Below are positions 1 through 8,461 of a DNA stretch of 64,000 bases, piece by piece. The DNA is from Candidatus Leptofilum proximum. Lineage in GTDB: Bacteria > Chloroflexota > Anaerolineae > Promineifilales > Promineifilaceae. Each line of letters begins with the position of its first letter. Position 1 is the stretch's first letter. The DNA is taken from NCBI GenBank assembly GCA_016710325.1, contig JADJXK010000002.1:1488001-1552000 (forward strand), written 5' to 3'. Both the position numbers and the translations under genes were made by a program. Under the pieces are notes generated by a model. The model was not told the origin of the DNA and searched no databases. It saw only the letters and a program-made list of their open reading frames with translations.

Positions 1-87
1 CACGTAGGATTGTTCGCCAGAGGGCGTGCAGCCCAACAGCAGCAGCGCCAGCAGCAGCCAGGAGAATGTTCTTATGGTTTTTAACAT
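1..87 (-). CDS. Lipoprotein of the cox operon, N-terminus only (cut by window edge)
   Basis: The first 29 codons of a minus-strand gene run off the left edge. They encode a basic N-terminus, a leucine-rich hydrophobic core and the lipobox LLGC followed by TPSGEQ, so the mature protein would start at a lipid-modified Cys near residue 20 outside the membrane. The ATG overlaps the stop of the preceding cox-operon gene (ATGTTAA), indicating translational coupling. A lipoprotein at the end of a caa3 oxidase operon is often the SCO1/SenC copper chaperone for the CuA site. Only the signal peptide is visible, so that identity is a guess. Confidence 0.6.
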   Translation of the reverse strand, partial: MLKTIRTFSWLLLALLLLGCTPSGEQSYV

Positions 88-428
88 GGCAGCAACACCA
101 GGGCAGCGACCCAGACGGCCGTTGTCATCACCACAAACAGGCCGCACATAAACAAACCAGAGAGACCCAGGAAACGGCCGTTGCCCGCACCGTCTCCCTC
201 ACGCAAAGCCCGCCAGGCCCACCAGGCCGCCAGGCCAATCAGGCCCAACGTGAGCACGGTGAACAACGTCGCGAGCGGGAAAAAAGCGGCAGGCGGCAGC
301 AGCGGCAGGCGGCAGGCGGCCTCATTCAACACGTACACCACCACAAAATAAACCGTCCAGGCCACCGGGCTGAGCACAAACCCCAGCCACTGCTGGCGGC
401 GTGTCGTGGGGCCGCTGAGCAGCTTCAT
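81..428 (-). CDS. Small three-helix membrane protein of the cytochrome oxidase operon
   Basis: A 115-residue protein with three predicted membrane segments (about residues 15-40, 48-73 and 86-114), and little outside them. The ATG at 428 overlaps the TGA of the coxA/C fusion (ATGA), and its own stop overlaps the next gene, so it is co-translated with the oxidase. Its size and place suggest a subunit IV-like or assembly protein. I cannot match it to a named family from sequence alone. A longer in-frame reading upstream lies inside coxA/C and is not credible as the start. Confidence 0.7.
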   Translation of the reverse strand: MKLLSGPTTRRQQWLGFVLSPVAWTVYFVVVYVLNEAACRLPLLPPAAFFPLATLFTVLTLGLIGLAAWWAWRALREGDGAGNGRFLGLSGLFMCGLFVVMTTAVWVAALVLLPC

Positions 429-3037
429 CCGCCACCTCCCAGGTATGGCGACCCGTACAACAGGCCAATGACAATCAGCCAGTAGGGAATCATCACCAGC
501 CAGTAGTTGGCGTTGTTCTCCACCGTAGCCGAGCGTGTTGGCGAGTAGATGCCGCGCCACGTCCAGAATTGGGTAAAAATGTTGGTGCCCAGGCCAATGA
601 GCAGCATTAAGATCATGAAGCCAGCGATGGCAAAGAAAACGGAGCCGTAGGCGTTGGTGGACCAATCAAACGGCATCAGGGACAGGTCATGGACAAACAG
701 GGCCAGTGCCCCTACCTCCAGCAAAAAGCCCAGGCCCAGCATCAGGCGCAGGCGGCCCATCCGGTTGTCGCGAATATCCCTTACGCTGCGCCAGGCGGTG
801 AAGCCGTTGGCCAGCAGCAGCGGCGTGGCCAGGGCCACCCACAAAATGCCGGGGCGCGGCAGGTTGCCCTGCGGCCACATATCGCTCTCTACACGAAGGT
901 AGAAATAGGTAAAGCTGAAGGTAGTCAGGGCGATGCCCAACAGCAGCAGCCACAGCCACATGGCGCTGAGCGTGACTACTCGGCTGCCATACGGCCGTAC
1001 CGGAATGTTGTACTTCTCTTCAAACGCTTCTTCTTCCTCTATCGAGGTGGGAACAGGGTCTGGCCAGTTCCAGCCAACCACACCCACAACCACAATGAGA
1101 ATGCCCAGCAGCGCCACCGGTCGCAGGCTAAAAATCTCTGAGCCAAACACGGTTACCAGGCCTACGGCACAAACCACCGGCCAAAAAGAAGGGCCCGACA
1201 CCCGGAAAATCTCCACGGGATGTGCGTCGGTAATGGTAGTGATGAGGGCAGCGCGCCACTTCAGCGGCCAGCGGGCCAGCCCCTGGACAACGCCCTCCAC
1301 CCACTCAGTGCCTGCCGTCAGTGAATCCTGGTCCCACAGTGGGTGACGGCCGTGCACAATCGGCAGCACCGAATAGCCGTAGTTGGCGGGCGGCGATTCC
1401 AGCGCCCACTCCAGCGAATCGGCCCCCCACGGATTGCGCCCCACCCGCTCGCCGGTGCGATTGCTGTAGAAAAAGTTCACCAGGAAGATCAGCACCCCCG
1501 TCGCCAGAATGATGGCCCCGATGGTGGAAATCAAATTGAAAATGTCCCAGCCCATGCCCGGCGGATAGGTGTACACGCGCCGCGGCATGCCCATGAGGCC
1601 GCTGATGTGCTGCGGGAAAAAGGTGATATGGAAGCCGATAAACATCAACCAGAAGTTCCACTTGCCCAGCTTTTCGTTCAACATCTTGCCGGTAAATTTG
1701 GGCATCCAGTAGTAGATCGCGGCAAAAATGGGGAAGACCACACCGCCGATCAGCACATAGTGCAGGTGCGCCACCACAAAATACGAATCGTGCACCTGCC
1801 AGTCGAAGGGCACCACACCGACCATCACCCCGGTGATGCCACCCAGGACAAAGGTAAACAAAAAGCCAACGGCAAAAAGGTACGGTGTTTTCCACCACGG
1901 CCGTCCAAACAACACCGTGGCCACATAGGCAAAAATCTGCACGCCGGTGGGGATGGCAATGAAGATGCTGGCGGCCGTAAAAATGCCCAGCGTCACTTGC
2001 GGCAAACCAACGCTGAACATGTGGTGCACCCACAGCAAGAAGCTAATAAACCCGGTGGCGACCATGGACACCACAATCAGCGGGTAGCCCATGATGCGCC
2101 GCCGCGAAAACACGGGGATGATCATGGCCATCATGCCCGTGGCCGGTAAAAACTGGATGTACACTTCGGGGTGGCCAAAGATCCAGAACAGGTGCTGCCA
2201 CAGCACGGCGCTGCCGCCCATGTTGGGGTTAAAAAACTGGGTGCCAATTTTGCGGTCCAGTTCAAGCAGCAGGCTGCCCACGATGAGCGGCGTGAAGGCA
2301 AACAAAATAGAAAAGGCGGTCACCAGCATGGCCCAGAGGAACAGTGGCATACGACCCAACGACATGCCAGGCGCACGCATCCGCAAAATGGCAATAATGA
2401 TTTCAATCCCGGCAGCGATGGCCGCCACTTCGGCCACACCCAGGGCCAGCAGCCAGTAATCCAGGGCGATGCCCGGCGAATATTCCGGCCCGCTGAGCGG
2501 GGCGTAGGCAAACCAGCCCGCATCGGGCACCGAGCTCAACAGGTAGCTGGAGAAAAACAGGATACCGCCCAGCAAAAAGGTGAAGAAGCTAAACACGCCC
2601 AGCCGGGGAAAAGGCATCTCCCGGTTGCCCAACATGATGGGCAGCATGACGATGGCCATGCCTTCGATCATGGGCACGGCGAAAAGGTACATCATGGTGG
2701 AGCCGTGCATGGTGAAGAGGCCGTTGAAGGTATCAGGGGCAACCAGGTCGTTTTCTGGCTGCATAAGCTGGAGGCGCATGAGCACCGCCAGCAGCCCGGC
2801 GATGAGGAAGAAGCTGAAGGCGGTGAGCATGATACGGCCGCCCACCGCATCATTTTGAATGGCCTTCAGCGAGCCAATAATGCCTGGCTCAGGATCGGCC
2901 CAGCGCTCTTCCAGGGCTTTTTGTATTTCCGGATCGGGATCGCCAGCGATGGGTGTTTTGGCGGTGGGTGGGATGATTTCAGCGTGTGGGGAAACGGCCG
3001 TTTCCCGGTCCTCATCTTGCCAGGGGGTTGCACTCAT
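425..3037 (-). CDS. ctaD: Cytochrome c oxidase subunit I fused to subunit III
   Basis: Catalytic subunit of a haem-copper oxidase (870 aa) that reduces O2 and pumps protons in the cytoplasmic membrane. Residues 60-600 are subunit I: the haem a ligand lies in TMHGSTMMY (His111), the CuB/Tyr motif is GHPEVY (289-293), CuB histidines are His338-His339 in HHMF, and the haem a3/a ligands are in AHLHYVL (His424, His426). Residues 682-870 form an additional multi-helix region typical of subunit III. This I-III fusion is known from caa3 oxidases such as that of Thermus. It begins 8 nt after coxB and its TGA overlaps the next ATG. The N-terminal 60 residues are a polar extension. Confidence 0.96.
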   Translation of the reverse strand: MSATPWQDEDRETAVSPHAEIIPPTAKTPIAGDPDPEIQKALEERWADPEPGIIGSLKAIQNDAVGGRIMLTAFSFFLIAGLLAVLMRLQLMQPENDLVAPDTFNGLFTMHGSTMMYLFAVPMIEGMAIVMLPIMLGNREMPFPRLGVFSFFTFLLGGILFFSSYLLSSVPDAGWFAYAPLSGPEYSPGIALDYWLLALGVAEVAAIAAGIEIIIAILRMRAPGMSLGRMPLFLWAMLVTAFSILFAFTPLIVGSLLLELDRKIGTQFFNPNMGGSAVLWQHLFWIFGHPEVYIQFLPATGMMAMIIPVFSRRRIMGYPLIVVSMVATGFISFLLWVHHMFSVGLPQVTLGIFTAASIFIAIPTGVQIFAYVATVLFGRPWWKTPYLFAVGFLFTFVLGGITGVMVGVVPFDWQVHDSYFVVAHLHYVLIGGVVFPIFAAIYYWMPKFTGKMLNEKLGKWNFWLMFIGFHITFFPQHISGLMGMPRRVYTYPPGMGWDIFNLISTIGAIILATGVLIFLVNFFYSNRTGERVGRNPWGADSLEWALESPPANYGYSVLPIVHGRHPLWDQDSLTAGTEWVEGVVQGLARWPLKWRAALITTITDAHPVEIFRVSGPSFWPVVCAVGLVTVFGSEIFSLRPVALLGILIVVVGVVGWNWPDPVPTSIEEEEAFEEKYNIPVRPYGSRVVTLSAMWLWLLLLGIALTTFSFTYFYLRVESDMWPQGNLPRPGILWVALATPLLLANGFTAWRSVRDIRDNRMGRLRLMLGLGFLLEVGALALFVHDLSLMPFDWSTNAYGSVFFAIAGFMILMLLIGLGTNIFTQFWTWRGIYSPTRSATVENNANYWLVMIPYWLIVIGLLYGSPYLGGGG

Positions 3038-3045
3038 AAATCCAC

Positions 3046-4065
3046 TTACTCCAATGATTCCAGGTAAGCGACCACCGATTGAAGTTGTTCACCAGACAGG
3101 CCCGAGGTGGGCATCAGGCTGCCGGGCTTAATGCCGTGCGGGTCAGCAATCCAACCGGCCAGGTTGCCCCGATTGTTGGTGACAGAACCAGCCCCCAGAG
3201 TGAGTCGGTTGGCCAGGTGGGTCAGGTCTGGCCCCAGGTCACCCGCCGCCTCGGTGCCGCGAATGGCGTGGCATTCAGCGCACCCTTCCTCCAGGAAAAT
3301 GTCCAGGCCTGCCTGGGTGATGGCCGAAGTGGGGGCCACGGCGGGCTGGCGCTGTGCCTCCAGCCAGGTGTCGAATTCCTCTCGCGGCACGGCCACAACC
3401 ACAAAAAGCATCTTGGCGTGCTGCATGCCGCAGAACTCGGCACACAGCCCCCAATATTCGCCTGGCTCATCGGCTTCCAGTTTCCAGATGTTGGTGCGGC
3501 CGGGGATAAGGTCCATCTTGCCGTGCAGTTCCGGCACCCAAAAGCTGTGGATCACGTCGGCGGAGGTCAGCTCAAACAAGACTTCTTCGCCCGCCGGAAT
3601 ATAAATTTCGTTGGCGGTGATGGCGTCTTCACCGGGATACACCACTTCCCACCACCACTGGTATCCGGTCACTTCGATGACCAGACGGTCGTTGTTGGTG
3701 GGCAGGCGCAGGTCCATCATCACGTCCAGGGTAAAGCCGTAGGTCACTACCAGTATGACAGCGGGGATAATAATGCCGCCAAACCAGATGATGCGACGGC
3801 CGTTCACCACGTTCTTTTGCGGGTCATCAGCCTGGGTGGCCTGGTTCCGGCGGCGAAACAGGGCAAAGAGGATAAAGGCCATCACCAGTACGTAAACGGC
3901 CGTACCCATGCCAAACAAAATCCACCACAACGTGTTGATCTCGCGCGCCGCCGCTCCCTGGGGACGGAAAACGGCAGGCGTGCTTTCGGTGCAGCCCGCC
4001 ATGAGCAGTACAATCATTACAAAAAGGGGAATAAGGCAGTTTCTGTTGGGTGCAGGGTTAAACAA
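3046..4065 (-). CDS. ctaC: Cytochrome c oxidase subunit II with fused cytochrome c (caa3 type)
   Basis: Accepts electrons from cytochrome c or directly through its own haem and passes them via CuA to subunit I. I chose the TTG at 4065 because AAGGAG lies 11 nt upstream and it gives a proper lipoprotein signal ending in LMAGC (Cys25). A longer frame exists upstream but has no signal-like start. Two membrane helices follow (about 48-70 and 93-115). CuA ligands are visible: His173 in VIHSFWVP, then CAEFCGMQHAKM with Cys208, Cys212, His216 and Met219. The C-terminal domain carries one haem c site, CAECH (262-266), with a likely distal Met318. It is the first gene of the operon. Confidence 0.94.
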   Translation of the reverse strand: MFNPAPNRNCLIPLFVMIVLLMAGCTESTPAVFRPQGAAAREINTLWWILFGMGTAVYVLVMAFILFALFRRRNQATQADDPQKNVVNGRRIIWFGGIIIPAVILVVTYGFTLDVMMDLRLPTNNDRLVIEVTGYQWWWEVVYPGEDAITANEIYIPAGEEVLFELTSADVIHSFWVPELHGKMDLIPGRTNIWKLEADEPGEYWGLCAEFCGMQHAKMLFVVVAVPREEFDTWLEAQRQPAVAPTSAITQAGLDIFLEEGCAECHAIRGTEAAGDLGPDLTHLANRLTLGAGSVTNNRGNLAGWIADPHGIKPGSLMPTSGLSGEQLQSVVAYLESLE

Positions 4066-4216
4066 CGAACCTGGAACTCCTTCTTCGTTAAAAACGGTCT
4101 TGCTTAATGAGTAACGATAGCCCAGAAAGCGCTTTGCCTCTATAGGCAGGTGTACAGAGAAGTGGCTATAACCAGGGTATAGAGCTGTATCAGGACAGAG
4201 GGTAAGGCAACGGCCG

Positions 4217-4681
4217 TTACGGCACCGCCTCCCCTTCCTGATCAATAACCTGTTTTAACGGGGTGAATAAACGCAAGACGATAAATGTGGCCGCAGAAAC
4301 AACCAGGGCAATGTCAGCAAATCCAAAAGCCACCGATGCACCCACAGCTCCGGTTGCCCAGATGCTGGCCGCCGTGGCTGTGCCTTTCACGGCCCCTTCG
4401 TTCTTCAAAATTGCACCGCCACCCACAAAGCCAATACCTGTGATTAAGCCTTGCAGAACACGCGCCTTGGCATTAGCGTCAGAGCCAACAAAAGCCAGGG
4501 CTATCAGCAGGTAGCCGCAGCTGGCAACAGCCACCAGGGGAAACGTGCGCAACCCCATAATTCGCGTCGATCTTTCGCGGTCAATGGCAATGGGCAGGGC
4601 CAGCAGAAAAGCGACCACCAGCTTGAGCAGGTAAGACAAAATGCGGTTCCACGAGGTCAGGTTGGCAATGAGTTCGTCCAT
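4217..4681 (-). CDS. MgtC/SapB-family membrane protein
   Basis: A 154-residue protein with four to five hydrophobic segments. It contains the conserved MgtC/SapB stretches: ERSTRIMGLRTFPLV near residues 36-50 and GLITGIGFVGGGAIL near 78-92. The family is an inner-membrane group linked to Mg2+ limitation and membrane potential control. It is shorter than enterobacterial MgtC because it lacks the C-terminal ACT-like domain, as do many SapB-type members. The gene lies upstream of coxB on the same strand with about 150 nt between, so it is probably separately transcribed. The upstream ribosome binding site is weak. Confidence 0.88.
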   Translation of the reverse strand: MDELIANLTSWNRILSYLLKLVVAFLLALPIAIDRERSTRIMGLRTFPLVAVASCGYLLIALAFVGSDANAKARVLQGLITGIGFVGGGAILKNEGAVKGTATAASIWATGAVGASVAFGFADIALVVSAATFIVLRLFTPLKQVIDQEGEAVP

Positions 4682-4850
4682 TGCTTTCTACTTTAGGAAG
4701 GAGAAGCGGAAAATGATATGTGTCCCGTTACCGGCGGCGGATACAACTTAGATACATTCTTTGCGCAGACTTCGCCCGAAACTCTTCCTAACCTATGCCT
4801 CTTATTTATGACTTGGTACAGAGCGCCGCAGCCCGGCAAGTGTTACGCTG

Positions 4851-5630
4851 GTGAAACAAACAAACCATCTAGCGCCACTTTTTTGCCTTATGAAGCCCAA
4901 TCAGCCAAACGGAATGCCAGGCAGCCTCACCTCGAATCGGCGACAACGCCGCTTTCCGTTTACGCTGAGGCATTCTAAACTGGTGCTGGGAATAGCGGCC
5001 GTTGCTTTAATCCTGTTCTTGCTCGTGACGGTTTTGCTGATAACCACAAGCTTTTTCCAGGCTATGGATACACGGCTGCTCAGCTATTTTTCGCACACTC
5101 GCGAGGCGGCGCCGGACTGGTTGGCCACTATCTTTGTCTGGTTTCAGAACTTTACCAGCGTGGTGTGGGGTGTAGTGACGGCCGTACTCATCCTCTTCTG
5201 GCTGGCCACCCGCCACACGCGCCGGTTTTTGCTCATGCTGATTAGCGTGGCCGGGGCTGAACTGCTGTGGCTGGCCTTGGTGTTTGCCATTGGCCGGGAA
5301 CGGCCGGAGCCGGTGGCCGTTTTTGGCGGGATCAACCTGCCCAGTTACCCCAGTGGGCACGCACTGTTTAACCTCGCTTTTTATGTGACGCTGACTTACA
5401 TTTTCTATGGAGAAGTACGTTCCACCCGGGGCAAAAGAGCGCTGCTCGGCGTGGTCAGCTTGCTGTTGGTGTTCACCGGGCTGAACCGGCTGTTCTTTTC
5501 TGTACATTACTTTTCAGACCTGCTGGGGGGATATTTGATGGGAGTGGCCTGGACTGCCTTTGCCTTGTGGCTGGCCGATTGGCTCACGGTAAGGTGGAAA
5601 GGTGAAATTCCCGAGGGAGATAACACATGA
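4851..5630 (+). CDS. PAP2-family membrane phosphatase
   Basis: A phosphatidic acid/undecaprenyl-diphosphate phosphatase-like enzyme with about six membrane helices. The three PAP2 motifs are present: GRERPEP, PSGHA and NRLFFSVHYFSD, which hold the catalytic His residues. The first motif lacks the usual KX6RP lysine spacing and the third has Asn-Arg instead of Ser-Arg, so substrate class cannot be assigned. The GTG at 4851 gives a 50-residue polar N-terminus. An ATG at 4890 has no better ribosome binding site, so the start is uncertain. The stop overlaps the next gene's ATG (ATGA), implying coupled translation. Confidence 0.88.
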   Translation: MKQTNHLAPLFCLMKPNQPNGMPGSLTSNRRQRRFPFTLRHSKLVLGIAAVALILFLLVTVLLITTSFFQAMDTRLLSYFSHTREAAPDWLATIFVWFQNFTSVVWGVVTAVLILFWLATRHTRRFLLMLISVAGAELLWLALVFAIGRERPEPVAVFGGINLPSYPSGHALFNLAFYVTLTYIFYGEVRSTRGKRALLGVVSLLLVFTGLNRLFFSVHYFSDLLGGYLMGVAWTAFALWLADWLTVRWKGEIPEGDNT

Positions 5631-6010
5631 CGGAGTTACACTACTGGTCAGTCTGGTACCCCAAAGCGGCCAGCACGGGCCTGCTGCTGGGCCGGGGCTT
5701 GATGGACCCCACCGAACGCCTGCTTGTGCATGCCGCGCCCCCGGTGCTCACGGCCGAAATTCACGATGAAAACGGCCGTCGCCTGGCCTATGGCAAAGAT
5801 TTGGCGGCAACAGCCAGCACCCCGATGTGCCTGCTCCAGCTGCAGAACGGCACAATCGATCGCCAGGACCTCTGGCCTGGCGAAACACACCACGGACTGC
5901 CGGTGCTGCTGCCCGGCGGTGAGGTGGGCATCTTACAAGCGTGGTGGCATGCGGAAGATCGCAAGGAATGGCGGTGGCAGGTGGAGTTTTACAACAGCCT
6001 TCGGGAATGA
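5627..6010 (+). CDS. Uncharacterised soluble protein coupled to PAP2 phosphatase
   Basis: A 127-residue protein without signal peptide or membrane segment, rich in Trp and beta-prone stretches (WSVWYPKAAS at the start, WWHAEDRKEWRWQVEFYNS at the end). It looks like a single compact beta domain. I do not recognise the family. Its ATG overlaps the PAP2 stop, which supports it as a real coupled gene. It ends 60 nt before a convergent gene. Confidence 0.7.
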   Translation: MTELHYWSVWYPKAASTGLLLGRGLMDPTERLLVHAAPPVLTAEIHDENGRRLAYGKDLAATASTPMCLLQLQNGTIDRQDLWPGETHHGLPVLLPGGEVGILQAWWHAEDRKEWRWQVEFYNSLRE

Positions 6011-6062
6011 AACGTGAAGCGTGAAACGTGTTTTTTTCTCCTCATGTTTGTTTCACGTTTTA
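6008..6062. repeat. Intergenic hairpin repeat (word GTGAAACGTG), convergent gene end
   Basis: Between two convergent genes lies a tandem of TGAAACGTGAAGCG / TGAAACGTG followed by a T7 run and then the reverse complement word TTTCACGTTTT. The stem plus T-run could end transcription from either side. The same words recur at 10045-10091, 54731-54770, 56448-56490 and 61506-61560. Confidence 0.7.
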
Positions 6063-6070
6063 ACGGCCGT

Positions 6071-6985
6071 TTACCTGCTCTCTTGCTGCGGGGTGCGGGG
6101 CTGCCGGATGGCCTCCTGGCCAGTGACGCGGCGGATACGCACGGCGCCTTCTTCCGGCACGATGTTTGAGCCATACCTGTTGGCATAAACCTGGGTAAAC
6201 TCGGCTCCCAGGAAAAATACCTGGGCCGAGTAATATAGGCCCACCATAAGCACAATCAGCGATCCGGCCGCGCCGTAGCTGCTGTTCAGGTCGGTGTTTC
6301 GCAGATAAATGCCAATCGCCAGCACGCCCAGCAGGAAGAGAACGGCCGTTACTACCGCACCCAGTCCCACATCACGCCATTCCACCTGCACATCGGGGAT
6401 TGTCCTGAAGAGCAGGGCAAAGACGCCAATCAGCAGCACAAAGGCTGCGATGCCGTTTAGCACCTGCACCACCGGCAGCGAGCCGGGCAGGGCCTCTTCA
6501 ATTTCGCTGCCAAGGAAGGCAACGGCCGTACTGATCACCAGCATAAGTAACAGCAGAACACCCAGGCCCAACACCATCACAAACGAGATAATTCGCTTTT
6601 GAATGGTGTTCATAATCCCCAGTTCCGGGTCAGGCATGACGTTCCACACGGTATTCATGGCTTCCTGGAGCTGGACAAATACGCCAGACGCTCCAAAAAG
6701 CAGCACCACCGCACTGGTGAGGGCGGCCAGCGACAGCCCAGCCGGCTGGCTGGCGGCACTCAACATCTCCACCACATCACCGGCACTTTCCGAGCCCATG
6801 ACGCGCCCCAGCTGCCGCACAATTTCCTGGCGTGCCGCTGCCTCGCTGGCAAACTGGCCCACCAGGGCAGTGATCAAGACCAGCAGCGGCGGGATGGACA
6901 ATACTGCATAAAAAGCCAGCGCCGCTGCCAGTCGAGATACTTTATCTTTTTGCCATTCTGAGAATGTTTCTTTAACTAAGTCGAT
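6071..6985 (-). CDS. YihY/BrkB-family integral membrane protein
   Basis: A 304-residue member of the UPF0761 (YihY, formerly called RNase BN) family with six membrane helices and a short charged tail. The conserved N-terminus SRLAAALAFYAVLSIPPLL lies upstream of the first usable ATG, GTG or TTG in this frame: the TTG at 6901 would begin inside that motif. Reading back, the frame stays open to an ATC at 6985 (Ile-Asp-Leu-Val-Lys-Glu) preceded by AAGGAG at good distance, so initiation at ATC is the best fit. The gene follows the DUF3618 gene by 5 nt and is the last of a four-gene operon. Confidence 0.85.
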   Translation of the reverse strand: MDLVKETFSEWQKDKVSRLAAALAFYAVLSIPPLLVLITALVGQFASEAAARQEIVRQLGRVMGSESAGDVVEMLSAASQPAGLSLAALTSAVVLLFGASGVFVQLQEAMNTVWNVMPDPELGIMNTIQKRIISFVMVLGLGVLLLLMLVISTAVAFLGSEIEEALPGSLPVVQVLNGIAAFVLLIGVFALLFRTIPDVQVEWRDVGLGAVVTAVLFLLGVLAIGIYLRNTDLNSSYGAAGSLIVLMVGLYYSAQVFFLGAEFTQVYANRYGSNIVPEEGAVRIRRVTGQEAIRQPRTPQQESR

Positions 6986-6990
6986 GACCC

Positions 6991-8049
6991 TTAGTCTCCT
7001 TTGTACGGGCTCTGGTCAGAAGCGTGGTACTGAGACGGGGTCTGGGTGTGGGTTTCTGTTTGGCCTCCAGGTTGGTCGCGTTCTCCAGACGGCCGTAAGC
7101 CTCTTTTATCCGCTTCTTCTTTGGCGGTTTCCACGGCCGCATCTTTCGCTTCCGCAGCTACGGCTTTCACTTTTTCCGTGGTCTCTTTCACGGTTTCCTG
7201 GGCCCGGTCTTTTACTTCGTGCACCAGCTCATCCCGCCGTTCGCCCATCAGGCGATCTTCGGTGGGGGTGCTGGGCAGCGCCAGGCCAACCAGGGCGCCA
7301 ACAGCCATGGCCGTGGCGCCAACAGCCAGCGGATTTTCATTCATTGTGGCCCAGAAGGTACGCTTGGTCTGGCGCACGCCTTGCTGAGCACGCAGCCGGA
7401 GGTCAACGGCCGTTTCCTGGGCATGATGACGGGTTTCTTCGGCCGTGTGCCAAACAGAGTCGGCCGCCTCGCTGACACGTTCCTGCACATTGTGCGCCGC
7501 TTCTTGCACATTTTGCGCTACTTCACTGGCCCGCTCTTTTACATTCTCCACCGTTTCGCTGACACGTTCCCGGCCTTCGTGGACCAGTTCCCGGGTACCA
7601 CGATGTGTTTCACCGGTATCCGTGTAACGGGTTGAGGCCGGATAGTAGGTGGTGCCTCCGGCATACTGCCGGTAGCGGTAGTCATCATAACCGTTGTGGT
7701 CGTCGCTGTCGGCCATGATCAGCCAGCCCAGGCCAACACCAATGAGGGCGGCCGGAACTGGGTTTTCCTTTACAGTGCGAACAATTTTGCTTCGCCAACT
7801 CTTCACTTCATATTCTGCGCGATTTGTCATTTCCTCTACCTTTCCTATTGTTGCTTCTCGAATTGTTTCTTTTGTTTGTTGTTTAAGGCGCTCCGGGGAC
7901 AATCGTTCTTGGATTTCGTCAATGGTTCGTCCGAGGCGGGCGCGGGTTTGTTCAATTTCTGACCGTATCTGGTCAGGGTCATTCGAACTGCTTCCGGCGG
8001 GATAGCCAGACATGGTTCGGGATGTTAATTCATTTGCGCGGTTAGCCAT
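6991..8049 (-). CDS. DUF3618 protein with LEA-like coiled-coil repeats
   Basis: A 352-residue protein. Residues 26-60 hold the DUF3618 pattern (IRSEIEQTRARLGRTIDEIQ...). A hydrophobic segment (ENPVPAALIGVGLGWLIM, about 96-113) is followed by a Tyr-rich linker. A long amphipathic helical region has repeats like VSETVENVKERASEVAQNVQ, resembling LEA/apolipoprotein 11-mers. A second membrane-like segment (NENPLAVGATAMAVGALVGLAL) and a charged tail follow. The family resembles E. coli YqjD/ElaB membrane-anchored proteins. The start has AGGAGG just upstream, and the gene overlaps the preceding one by 25 nt. Likely an envelope-stress or ribosome-tethering protein; function is inferred. Confidence 0.85.
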   Translation of the reverse strand: MANRANELTSRTMSGYPAGSSSNDPDQIRSEIEQTRARLGRTIDEIQERLSPERLKQQTKETIREATIGKVEEMTNRAEYEVKSWRSKIVRTVKENPVPAALIGVGLGWLIMADSDDHNGYDDYRYRQYAGGTTYYPASTRYTDTGETHRGTRELVHEGRERVSETVENVKERASEVAQNVQEAAHNVQERVSEAADSVWHTAEETRHHAQETAVDLRLRAQQGVRQTKRTFWATMNENPLAVGATAMAVGALVGLALPSTPTEDRLMGERRDELVHEVKDRAQETVKETTEKVKAVAAEAKDAAVETAKEEADKRGLRPSGERDQPGGQTETHTQTPSQYHASDQSPYKGD

Positions 8050-8447
8050 TCTTTGTCCTCCTGAAGAGTTTCAACTGTTTGCTCGGGCACGGGGTTAATG
8101 CGCTTTAACGCCTCTATAGACGCCCAGGCCATTACCCCAGCCACAATAGCCAGCCCAACGCCCACCAGCAGCGCCGCAGCCCAAAGCGGAACCAGGTAAC
8201 CCAAGCCCAACACAAGCGCGGCGATGAGGCACATCAGGGCGGCATTGCCCAGGGCCGCAGCCACGGCGAGGACGGCGACTTCACGACCAGCTTTGGAAGC
8301 TTTCTGGCTTAGTTCTGCTTTGGCCAGTTCCACTTCCTTACGCACCAGCACACTTGCTCCGGTGGACAGGTTGGAGAACAACTCACCCAAGGTAGGTTCG
8401 CGCTGGCGGGTTTGCCGATAATTTTGTTGATTTGTATAAGTTGTCAT
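8025..8447 (-). CDS. YqjE-like phage-holin-superfamily membrane protein (DUF1469)
   Basis: A 140-residue protein. An N-terminal amphipathic helix (LGELFSNLSTGASVLVRKEVELAKAEL style, with the VRKEVELAKAE signature of the family) is followed by two membrane helices (about 58-80 and 86-110). The family was named holin superfamily III, but chromosomal copies sit beside YqjD/DUF3618 genes and are not lytic. AAGGAG lies upstream of the ATG. It is the second gene of the operon and overlaps the DUF3618 gene. Confidence 0.88.
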   Translation of the reverse strand: MTTYTNQQNYRQTRQREPTLGELFSNLSTGASVLVRKEVELAKAELSQKASKAGREVAVLAVAAALGNAALMCLIAALVLGLGYLVPLWAAALLVGVGLAIVAGVMAWASIEALKRINPVPEQTVETLQEDKEWLTAQMN

Positions 8448-8461
8448 CGTTACTCCTTCGC

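Noticed and set aside
1305..2033. A 242-codon frame inside coxA/C on the same strand
   Set aside because: It is a shadow of the oxidase gene in another frame; the oxidase reading has all catalytic motifs.
8025..8447. Prophage lysis gene (holin)
   Set aside because: The holin-superfamily name is historical; the neighbours are YqjD, DUF3618 and YihY genes and no phage genes are present.
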